Source: Endothia cerciana
Lineage: Eukaryota; Ascomycota; Sordariomycetes; Diaporthales; Cryphonectriaceae
Assembly: GCA_026119935.1 (NCBI GenBank)
Contig: JALRMH010000029.1
Span: 186,001-250,000, forward strand
Length of the DNA: 64,000 bases
Reading direction: 5' to 3'
Shown here one piece after another: positions 55,823-64,000 of the stretch; positions within the stretch are counted from its first letter, which is position 1, and every line of letters starts with the position of its first letter. Both the position numbers and the translations under genes were made by a program. Below the pieces are notes generated by a model, which ran no database searches, had not been told where the DNA came from, and worked only from the letters and a program-made list of their open reading frames with translations.

Positions 55823-58800
55823 ATGGCTTCGTTCCTGCGCGGGAAGCAGGCAGGCATGCAGAAGGACCTGTCTGCCACCATCCTGCCCCAGCTTTTCTCT
55901 CCAGACGAACAGGCGCGTTTCGGGATCAACTCCCAGATCAGGTCGGTCTCTGAGGCGGCAGGGGACGAGAAGATGGGAAGCTCAAGCTGACGGACCCTCC
56001 CTTGCAACAGCTGCCTCGCGTACGATCCGGTACAGTCCCTCCTCGCCGTCGGCACGAACGAGTCCAAGTTCGGCAAAGGACAGGTCTACGTCTTCGCCCG
56101 AGACCGCATCCAGAAGTTCTTCGTGCCCTCCCGCCCGACCTCGATCAAGAGCGTGCAGTTCTGCGCGAACAGACTTGTCAGTCTGGACACCAAGGGCGAG
56201 CTGACGATATGGGACCTCGACACTGCCAAGAGGATTGCCGGTGGTCCTTGTGGCAGTGCAATTGCCACCATGATCACGGATCCAATGCTCGACTGGGCCA
56301 TCATCGGCCAGGCGAATGGTGATGTGAGCGCCTTTGACCTTGACCGGGGGAGGATCTCTCCCTTCAGGATACCCAACTTCTGGAAGAACAAGGATCCAAA
56401 GGCAATGATGGTCACATTGGCGTCTCTGCAGATGCACCCCCGCGATGTCGGTAAGCTGTTGATCGGCTATTCTCATGGTGCTGTCATCTACTCCTTCAAG
56501 CAGAACCAGCCTACCAAGTTCTTCGAATACGTCTTGCAGCCTGGTGCGCCGGGCGGTAACGCAGAGAACGTCGACACTGTGCGCAGACCGAAGCTTACGC
56601 AAGCCGTGTGGCACCCAACCGGCACATTCATTCTCACAGCGCACGAGGATGGAAGCCTGGTCTTCTGGGATCCCAAGGACGGTAGAATCGTCATGGCAAG
56701 GTCCTTGTACGAGACCAAGGTTGACCAGGTTGTGCGGCCAGCACCGACACCAAAGCTCATTCAGCCATTTGTGAAGATATCGTGGTGCTGCAAACAAAAC
56801 CCGGACGACACTGCCCTTCTGATCGCTGGCGGACAGACAGCAGCCGAGCCGGAAAGGGGCTTGACCTTCTTAGAACTTGGCCCGACCCCGAACTATGCCA
56901 CCTCGACCTGGCAGATCCTCGAAGATCATCTCAAGGGCAAACGCCAGAGTGTCCTCCCAACACCACCCGGAACCGATGTCACAGAGTACTGCTTGTTGCC
57001 TCGCCTTTCTCCTCACTTCTCTGGCGCTCAAGATCCTCTTGCTGTTATGGTCACCCTCTCTTCGGGTGAACTGATCACTATGAGCTTCCCTTCGGGCTTC
57101 CCGATCAGTCCTACCAACCAGCTCCATCCCTCCCTGTCATTTGTGCATCCATTCGTCATGAAAGTCGTCATCTCAACCCTAGCTCGAGGCCGATGGCTGG
57201 GGATGGTGGAGAAGCGGAATAAGGGAGAGGATTTACTCAAAGGGGGCGCCGAAGCACCAAAACCTAGGCGCAGATACGAGGGGCGCAACATCATCCAGGT
57301 TGCTCATGCGGACAGTACCATTCGCCTGTGGGATCTCGGACATGCTGACGAGATGGAGAACACAGCTCATCTTCAGGTTGACATGGCTCGAGCTGTCGGA
57401 AGATATGAGGACGTCGATGTAACCGCCATGCATCTAGCCCCCAACACTGGCGAGTTTGCGGCGGGGACACGGACGGGTGAGGTTGTTATCTGGCGGTGGG
57501 GTGGAAACCCGCGAGCTGGGCGCGACGAGGCCAAGGAGATGGATCCAAACCCAGGCGGGCTGTCTGACATCACGTCAAGAGCTGAGCCTTCACTGCACGA
57601 GGGTCTCCAGCCGTATGTGCTGTACGAGATGGCCAAAGGGCCGATTTCCGCGATTGCCGTCTCGGACAGCGGATTCGTCGCTGTCGGTTCCGAAGGAGGA
57701 TTCTTCAGCATCATCGACCTCCGTGGTCCCACCGTAATCTTCCAGGCGTCCATGACTGACTTTGCCAAGAAAGAGAAGAGGACGTCATTCCTTAAAGGTC
57801 ACTCCAAAGCCGCTGCCACCGTCGACTACCCTGTCAAGATTGACTTCGGCGTTATGACTCTGGATGATGACGGCTATTCCAGTATCGCATGTTTTGTTGG
57901 TACAGAGCAAGGTAAAGTGGCCACATTCAAGCTTCTCCCAGCTGGGAATGGCTACTCCGTCGAACTCGCAGGGATCACGTCCCTCAGTGACAGAGTGGTG
58001 GCTATATGTCCCATCGTGGCAGAAACTGGTCAGACTGCTGCAGCTACGTCGGAAATTGTTAGCGGCCTCAGGAGTGGTCAGCATGTCAACGGTGTCCTTG
58101 TGGCTGGTGAGTAACACGTCCGCTCCCCCCTTTTAATTATCTATCTAACGATGAACAGTGACCGAAACAGAAATCCGTGTGTTCAAGCCCGCCACTTCCA
58201 AGGGTGCTTCTAAATCTTTCGACGATGTTCTTTGCAGTGCAGCCGCTGTTGTCGAGTTCGAGCTCCACGGCGCCGCCCTCGTCGCCACCTTCGGTGACGG
58301 CACAGTCCGCGCATTCAGCCTGCCCGGCCTGAAAGAAATCAACCGAGCCCCATTACCCATGCTCGACGCCTCACGCAACACGCTCAACATCGTCGCCTGC
58401 ACAGGTGATGTGATCGGCTGGGCCGGCCCTTCGGAACTGGTCGTCATCCCCGTATGGGGCACCGGTCAGGGCCGTGACAATCTTAACAACGACGACAAGC
58501 TCGTCAACCCTGAAGCCGTTATACCGCCGCGCCCCACCATCTCGAACGTGCAGTGGCTCTCCGGCACGCAATACGTCTCGCCCACAGATCTGGACCTGCT
58601 CATCGGCGGACCCGACCGTCCGCCCAGCAAGCGCATGTTGGAAGCCGCCGCCGCGGAGGAGGAGGCCGCAAGGACGATGGGCTCGGGCCCGGGCGCTCGG
58701 GCAAGCTCTGCGAAGGTAGGGGCATTACAGGAGGGATGGAGCGAATACTTAACAAGACAGATCAACGAGAGGACGGAGAAGCTGAACATCATGGGGGATA

Positions 58801-58913
58801 ACGTGGGAGACCTCGAGGAGCAAAGCTCGGGCTGGGCAGACGATGTGAGCAAGTTTGTGGGAAAGCAGAAGAGAAACATTGTGCTAGGTGGTCTGAAGAG
58901 CAAATTCCTCTGA
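55823..58913 (+). CDS. Sro7/Lgl/tomosyn family exocytosis protein
   Basis: Exons 55823-55941, 56011-58106 and 58159-58913 give 989 residues, close to yeast Sro7 (1033). Intron 1 joins GINSQI to SCLAYDPVQSLLAVGT; intron 2 joins VLVAG to VTETEIRVFKP. The family binds the t-SNARE Sec9 and Rab Sec4 and promotes docking of secretory vesicles at the plasma membrane, linking polarity to exocytosis. Two WD40 beta-propellers are visible through repeats such as SVQFCANRLVSLDTKGELTIWDL, AVWHPTGTFILTAHEDGSLV and QVAHADSTIRLWDLGH. The conserved Lgl linker lies around 58150-58550. The last 60 residues (TDQINERTEKLNIMGDNVGD...DDVSKFVGKQKR, interrupted here) resemble an R-SNARE-like tail as in tomosyn. The gene is conserved, and its start MASFLRGKQAGMQKDLSATI is typical. 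Confidence 0.92.
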
Positions 58914-59106
58914 TATGTGCTTTAGGTTGGGATAGAACGGCGCTTGGGATGGTTGGAGGGTGCGGTGCACGGATAGTCACAGGCGTGATCACTCGGACTT
59001 GTGCTTCTTCATTGATAGATCTTGAGCTCAAATTTCACTGCAACATCATCTACAAGTGTGTTATCTGTCAACCAAATCTTCTACTCGCGGAGATTCTACG
59101 TTCTTT

Positions 59107-59415
59107 CTAAGACGCCATTCTCTCCTTGCTCGTTGCATTCCGATGTTCTCGTCTTCTTACATTCCAATACCGAAATAACGGAGCTAGGACGATCCCCATC
59201 ATCACAAAGTTGGCTATGCACATTGTGGCGGTCACGGTATGTGCCGTCCCGCCGTCAATGTCGATCCCGAGCCCGGGCATGTAGTAAAAAGCCCCCATCA
59301 GACCGCCCAAGCAAGTTGCCTGGACGGCTACGAAGGCGATTAGGTAAAGGAGGAGGAATCTATCCGGGAGGGATTTCATCTTGGTGTAGTTTGGGGGGTC
59401 CCTGGTGAGCTTCAA
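59107..59415 (-). CDS. Small two-helix membrane protein, unknown
   Basis: An intronless 102-codon frame starts at 59415; an internal Met at 59379 or 59373 is also possible. It has two hydrophobic segments (FLLLYLIAFVAVQATCLGGLMGAFYYM and TATMCIANFVMMGIVLAPLF), separated by a short acidic loop, and a basic C-terminus (RRREHRNATSKER). This positive-inside pattern suggests a real membrane protein with both ends cytoplasmic. No family is recognised. It sits just downstream of SRO7 on the opposite strand. Confidence 0.5.
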   Translation of the reverse strand: MKLTRDPPNYTKMKSLPDRFLLLYLIAFVAVQATCLGGLMGAFYYMPGLGIDIDGGTAHTVTATMCIANFVMMGIVLAPLFRYWNVRRREHRNATSKERMAS

Positions 59416-60021
59416 GTTGTCTAGTAATTGTGGTCCTCGGAAGGATAGAATACAACACTGGGAAGCAAGATCTGGGATTTTATATCATCTCTCGAAGGAT
59501 GAAAAAAGTTGCCCTCAGGCGGACTTCAGTGACTATTTGGGTATTTAGAAAGTGCGGCTTGTGGCTAACTGTCAGGATCCAGTCACTGCATCTAGTAGGT
59601 TGCCAAGGAGTCAGGATGATACCGACTATAGTGTGACTGCCGGTGCTGACGACTGCTTAGTCGCTGCATGCGTCTTAAAGCTAGATACTCTCTTTCCCCT
59701 TCAAGACTCCCGGGCCTTGTACACTCTTGGACAAGCGATTAGGACCTCGACTTTCTGCGGTTCCGCGCGCCAGCTTAGGCCTCTCAGAACAGAACATGTC
59801 ATGTAATCGACTGAAGTCACGTTGGAGGCTCCTTCCAGCATCTATTATCGCAATGCAAAGGTTTTGAAATGGGGACGAGGCGGTAATATATCTCATATAC
59901 GCTACCATATGCACTGGTATTGTGACGAGGGATCGAGAGTCGAGTCGACATTTAGACAGTGCCGTCTCCCCCTCGAGGCAGATATGCCCTTGCTGTCAGT
60001 CCTGCTGAACCGGCAGTCTGT
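59416..60021. other. No gene seen
   Basis: Short frames only; presumably contains the promoter of the small membrane protein and the 3' end of the next gene. Confidence 0.4.
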
Positions 60022-60678
60022 CTATTCAGAAGATTCATCCGCGGCGCCATCAGCAAATGGATCGTCGAGGTCGGCAGCGTCTAGAACAGAAGCAGACTGA
60101 GGCATCACCTGGCGGGTAGCGCTCTGGAATTGAGGTCTCCGCTGCGGGCTCCTCCCTGAGTTCTTGTGGATGACATCCTGCAGCCTGCCGGTCTGGAGCG
60201 TCAGCCTCCTCGGGGACTGGCCTTGCTTCTGAGGCCGCTCGATCGGCCTGTGGACCGCCTCAAGGACCTGGCGCGTGACTTCAGCATCGATAGGGAGATA
60301 CCTGCACCTCTCCTCGGCGAGGTCCTGGCTCAGCTGCTTGCCGTGGGTCTCGGCGAGCTCGAGGGCCCTGTCGAGGCACTCGGCGGCGTCCTCGAGCATG
60401 TCGACTTGCGCCTCGAGGCTGGCGATCCGGATCGCGTCACGCTCAGCTTGCGACGTGTGCATGTCCTCGAAGTCGTGCCAGGCTCGGGTTCCAAACGGGT
60501 GAGGGTTGGCTGACGGCGTGACCCGGCCGAGTTCGAGATCTTTCGACGCTCCGGGTCCAAGCACCTTCTTCCTGGAGACGAGGCAGCTCAGGGCCAGCCC
60601 GCTACCAAGAAGAACAAGAACGAAGAGTGTGATGAAGACAGCTGAGACAATGGGCCAGGGCTGCGAGGAGGGGGCCAT
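60022..60678 (-). CDS. Single-pass membrane protein with coiled coil, unknown
   Basis: An intronless 218-codon frame starts at 60678. Residues 10-33 (VSAVFITLFVLVLLGSGLALSCLV) form one transmembrane helix followed by basic SRKK. Residues about 75-125 are a charged heptad-like helix (ERDAIRIASLEAQVDMLEDA, DRALELAETHGKQLSQDLAE), likely a coiled coil. The tail is basic and Gln/Arg/Ser-rich and ends with an acidic DDPFADGAADESSE. I recognise no family. The short exposed N-terminus with Ser/Pro suggests a membrane-tethered scaffold, which is inference only. Confidence 0.6.
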   Translation of the reverse strand: MAPSSQPWPIVSAVFITLFVLVLLGSGLALSCLVSRKKVLGPGASKDLELGRVTPSANPHPFGTRAWHDFEDMHTSQAERDAIRIASLEAQVDMLEDAAECLDRALELAETHGKQLSQDLAEERCRYLPIDAEVTRQVLEAVHRPIERPQKQGQSPRRLTLQTGRLQDVIHKNSGRSPQRRPQFQSATRQVMPQSASVLDAADLDDPFADGAADESSE

Positions 60679-61066
60679 CGCTGCGTCGTGGGATGGCGTG
60701 GCCGGGACAATTGGTGCCGATTATCGCAAAGCTTACCAGAAACCTATCTCAAAGTAGAGCCAGATCGCAGATCTAGATCCAAGTCCTGCAGGATAAGGAT
60801 GAGGGCCAGGAGCTCCTCACTGCTGACGGGCCTCGTATTTATGAGCTACGGGGGAGTTACTAGACATTCGGCATGTTGATTGTGGCAGAACAATAGTTTT
60901 TTTTTGTGTCAACCAGGGTTGATGAACAAATGCCTGGTTCAAGTGGGTTGTACTGCAGATTGGATAAAGAGACAAGGAAAGTTCTGTTTCAGAACCAATA
61001 ACAACAAAGTAAATCCTGTCAATCAAGACAATCGAATTAGGTTCCTACATTGCTACTTCGCTCTTG
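60679..61066. other. No gene seen
   Basis: A stretch with a T run at about 60897-60905. It probably holds the promoter of the coiled-coil membrane protein. Confidence 0.4.
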
Positions 61067-61297
61067 TTACAGATCCTGACCGGATCGCCTATAGCGCCAC
61101 GTGCAAAAACCTGTAATCCTGGTCAGCAGTAATAGCCACGAGGAATATGCAGATAGCAGAGAGATCTCACAGATCAGGAGGAAGCACGGAAGGACGACAG
61201 CTAGGCAGACAATGATCCAAGATTTATCAGCGGCAGTGAGGTCGCTGCGAGACATGAGGCTGCCAGCCGGAGGGTTGTTTGGGGCAGGTAATCTCAT
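61067..61297 (-). CDS. Small single-pass membrane protein, unknown
   Basis: A 76-codon frame counted from the ATG at 61297 (MRLPAPNNPPAGSLMSRSD); the frame is open for 20 more basic codons to 61357. It has one long hydrophobic stretch (SWIIVCLAVVLPCFLLICEI plus SSWLLLLTRITG) and a basic end. The length and lack of homologues known to me keep confidence low. A T8 run lies just upstream of the chosen ATG. Confidence 0.3.
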   Translation of the reverse strand: MRLPAPNNPPAGSLMSRSDLTAADKSWIIVCLAVVLPCFLLICEISLLSAYSSWLLLLTRITGFCTWRYRRSGQDL

Positions 61298-61583
61298 TTT
61301 TTTTTCCTTCAGAGGTTTCCAGGTGAGGCGCTTTCTGAGAGTCTTCGGGTATAACACCTAGGTCAAGATTTACTCCTTCTATTTCTATGAGGGCGGAGAG
61401 TCTTAAATACCACCTGATGTCAGAAAAAAAAAAATAGTCACTTGGAAAGTGTGATTGCGGCATCATGTACCCAACAGTCACCGGTAACGATCTCATCCAT
61501 GCCACGGTCATAAAGTCCAGAATTTGACTATACATTTTACCGCTCTCGATGGGTCCGAGTTCTGCCACCATGGTCGTGAATCT

Positions 61584-62770
61584 TCAGAGAAACTCGCGAA
61601 CCTGCTCTTCACTCCAGTCCCAAAACTTCGTCGCATGCCCATTGCCTCCCTCGGCTTCAGACTTCGTAGCGTCTAGGAGGTCCTTCCGTAGCGGGTAGAA
61701 CCTTCCCCAGGGTATCACTATCATGAGAGCATTGATCAGCATCACGTTGGCTTGAACGGACTGACGTGTAAAGTTGACGAATTGTACTCACCCCATTCCC
61801 CACTTCTCTCGATGGTAACCTCCTCGCTCAAGCCCGCCCAAAGTTCCGTGTAAGCCCCATACACAGGCGGAGAGAGCATCACCGCATTCATCACCGTCTT
61901 GAGAAGACAGCCCCAGTCACGATACAGCTCAGAGCCCAGGTTGCCCGGGTTCAGCGGGATACTGATCACACCCTCGGCCCTAAGCCTCTTTGCCATTTCG
62001 ACCCCATGAAGCCAGTTCCCGGCCTTGCTCGCCCCATATCGCTCCAGGGGCGACAGCTCAGGCCAATAATCAAGGTAGTCAGGGCTCAGGCCCTTCGATG
62101 TCTCCCCGCCGATTTCGAGGCCCACGGAGCTCACCCACACGACGCGGACAGTGTTGGGCTTCTCGTCCCTGGCGGTTGAGACGAGGATCGGGGTGAGAAG
62201 CCTGGTGAAGAGGAACGTCCCCAGCACGTTCACGCCCATATGCGTCTCCCAGCCCTGCGCCGTCCTCCCGACACCCTTTGCGTCCGCGACCGCCATGACG
62301 GCGGCGTTGTTGAAGAGGACGTGCAGCCTTGTCTCTTTTTGCAGGAAGGTCTGCGCGGCCTGCCTCACGACGCGTAGGTCGGCGAGGTCGAGGTGCAGGG
62401 AGACGAGCTCGCCTCTGGAGCTCGGGTGAGCTTCCCTGATGGACTTGATGGCCTTTTCGGCTTTTGCCTTGGAGCGCGCCGCTATGTATACCTTTGCGTG
62501 TTTAGCGTAGAGGATCCGGGCCACCTCGAAGCCAACGCCAGCATTTGAGCCGGTCACGATGTAGACCTGTCGCCAATAGGTAGGTCAGCACGCATGTGAA
62601 AGGAGATGGGGGAAAGATTTGGACAGGAGCTGAATCACCTTCGAGGAGAGGTCTGGCAAGTCTTTCTCGGTGAAGACGGGTTTCCCCGGGAAAAACTGCG
62701 CCCAGGTGCTGGCGAGACCCTGACTGGGAGGTTTGGGCGGCCTCTTGGCTTTCGTCTTTCTGTTGGGCAT
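61584..62770 (-). CDS. Short-chain dehydrogenase/reductase (retinol dehydrogenase-like)
   Basis: Exons 62770-62639, 62566-61792 and 61717-61584 give 346 residues. Intron 1 joins DLPDLSSK to VYIVTGSNAGVG, intron 2 joins ERSGEW to VIPWGRFYPLRKDL. The start at 62770 (MPNRKTK) is chosen over an upstream Met at 62860 because related proteins begin shortly before the FTEKDLPDLSSK motif. The Rossmann cofactor loop TGSNAGVG, the NNAAV motif, and the catalytic Ser (VVWVSSVG) with YGASK mark an active classical SDR. A basic residue after the second strand (AARSKAK) suggests NADP(H). Members reduce or oxidise aldehydes, ketones or lipid alcohols; the substrate here is unknown. The C-terminal WDWSEEQVREFL is typical of this fungal subgroup. 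Confidence 0.88.
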
Positions 62771-63581
62771 GGCGTCCTCTTTGTTCTTGTGCAGTCGGGG
62801 AAAGCTGCTTTTCAGTCTTGACTCCTGGTACTCGGGCGGATAGCCAGTTCTCTGTTGCAATGTAAACGAGAAGGGGGGGGATATAGCATGAACAGGCCAG
62901 GATCCGGTCTCTTTTTATTTCTGCCGTCGATATCTACGCAGGATATAATTCCCAAGGCAGCCCTCGTGCATTTTCGGGCCCGTTCACAGTCCGTGAGTCC
63001 GCTATGGGCAGTCGAAAGATTTAGCTTTCAATGGCAGAGCCATTCTAGTCAATTATTCTGGTACGTACTCGGCGTGGGCAGCATGCGAGATATTGACGAA
63101 CCCCTGTGGTCGTGTACAAGTCTCACCAATGAGCAGCACTTTCACAATTTCCTAGAATGGATATTTTGTGGGACCACGCCGTATGACCGTTGTTCAAGTA
63201 AAACGGTCCGGTCATAAGCTGTTGAACAAGCTCAAAGTCCAACCCCTAACTCCGAGCCGTGAGGTTGGGTCCGTATCAAGGAATGTGATTGAGCCTACCT
63301 ACGTACCTTTTGGTCATGCACAAGCTCTTGCCATGAGGACACGTGAAGCTGAGAGAGAGCAATGGTAGAGGGGACAACGTAACTCACAAGGCGAAAAGGA
63401 CTCACGAGGCTACAGTCAAGGTCCCAAGGTAACGTCCGTACATTCACTTTCATTGGGGGATCTCATCCCATCCGGTCTAGTTTTTGTAGTGCCATGTATT
63501 CACCATCAGCTCCCCAACCCCAGCGCTCCCGTGCCCATGCTCTACCCAATCAACCCGTCACCACAAAATCGACCTGGCGGC
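62771..63581. other. No gene seen
   Basis: Between the dehydrogenase start and the phosphoglycerate mutase stop. A plus-strand frame at 62855-63217 has no motifs. Promoter of the dehydrogenase and the 3' untranslated region of the mutase lie here. Confidence 0.4.
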
Positions 63582-64000
63582 CTACGACTTGACAAGCAAG
63601 CTCTTTCCCGTCATCTCCTCGGGCTGCGGGAGCCCCATAGCCGCCAGCACCGTCGGCGCCACATCGCCCAGGACACCCTCATCGCCCTTCTTGAGGCTCC
63701 AGCCCTCCGGCGCATTGGCCATGATGAGAGGCACCTTGTTGGTGGTGTGGCTCGTCTTGGGCTTGCCGTCGGGGAACTTCATCTCCTCGGCATTTCCGTG
63801 GTCAGCCGTGATGAACAGGATATAACCCTCCTTCTTGCAGGCCTCGTAGATCTTGCCGATAGCCTTGTCAGTTGCCTCCACTCCAACCACGGCGGCCTCG
63901 TACACGCCCGTGTGGCCGACCATGTCGGGCGGCGCGAAGTTGTTCATGACGAAGGGGAACTTGTGCTCGCCTAGGCGCTTGACGACCTGGCCGGCGACGC
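63582..64000 (-). CDS. 2,3-bisphosphoglycerate-independent phosphoglycerate mutase, C-terminal part
   Basis: The frame enters from the right edge (about 139 codons visible) and stops at 63582. It encodes the end of iPGM, the glycolytic enzyme that interconverts 3- and 2-phosphoglycerate in the cytosol with two manganese ions. The visible motifs are NNFAPPDMVGHTG, the metal-binding ITADHGNAEEM (Asp-His), KTSHTTNKVPLI with a further His ligand, and VLGDVAPTVLAAMGLPQPEEMTGKSL. The order matches the phosphatase-like domain of the alkaline phosphatase superfamily. The remainder, including the catalytic Ser, lies beyond position 64000. Confidence 0.95.
   Translation of the reverse strand, partial: VAGQVVKRLGEHKFPFVMNNFAPPDMVGHTGVYEAAVVGVEATDKAIGKIYEACKKEGYILFITADHGNAEEMKFPDGKPKTSHTTNKVPLIMANAPEGWSLKKGDEGVLGDVAPTVLAAMGLPQPEEMTGKSLLVKS

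Noticed and set aside
62771..62860. Upstream ATG at 62860 as start of the dehydrogenase
   Set aside because: The additional 30 residues have no family support and relatives begin close to MPNRKTK.

Overview
This window is nuclear DNA of a filamentous ascomycete, most likely a Sordariomycete. It shows short 50-110 bp spliceosomal introns with GTAAGT/GTGAGT donors, compact GC-rich genes, a complete White Collar-1 photoreceptor, a QDE-2-type Argonaute, and a Tc1-type transposon whose decay pattern looks like repeat-induced point mutation (RIP). The species cannot be fixed from the sequence alone. All gene models are hand-built from open frames plus splice sites, so exon edges are predictions.

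Layout. 0-8 kb is accessory, decayed sequence: a frameshifted and truncated DUF6601-type protein, a ferric-reductase membrane fragment, a broken hypothetical gene and a UstYa-like fragment, followed by an intact but divergent LEU2-type 3-isopropylmalate dehydrogenase (6450-7583, minus). 8.4-9.4 kb encodes a proline-rich protein of unknown function. 11.2-14.5 kb is wc-1 (minus) with a long GC-rich upstream region. 16.07-17.23 kb is a dead Tc1/mariner element. 18.1-21.1 kb encodes a 987-residue SH3 protein. 22.8-28.2 kb holds the divergent pair asf1 (histone chaperone) and rna14 (mRNA 3' end processing). 31.3-36.9 kb is an Argonaute gene preceded by about 2.4 kb of pyrimidine-rich leader. 39.0-39.9 kb encodes a seven-helix membrane protein (DUF7702 type).

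40.4-46.6 kb is a second graveyard: a truncated DUF6594-type gene, a broken DUF3435 tyrosine-recombinase gene (the family that includes Starship captains) and an MFS permease pseudogene with frameshifts and an internal deletion. After that come a convergent pair, a probably exported M19 dipeptidase (48.7-50.2 kb, plus) and a secreted GH106-like glycosidase (50.5-53.9 kb, minus). Next are the Sro7/Lgl exocytosis protein (55.8-58.9 kb), three small predicted membrane proteins (59.1-61.3 kb), a short-chain dehydrogenase (61.6-62.8 kb) and the 3' part of cofactor-independent phosphoglycerate mutase, which runs off the right edge.

How it fits together: conserved housekeeping and regulatory genes (wc-1, asf1, rna14, Argonaute, SRO7, iPGM) alternate with islands of dead accessory genes. 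The genome-defence theme is notable, with an RNAi Argonaute and RIP-like footprints on selfish elements in the same 64 kb. I found no operon-like system and no clearly new multi-gene system; the best leads are the DUF3435 relict block, the divergent LEU2 paralogue beside a UstYa-like fragment, and the long Argonaute leader.
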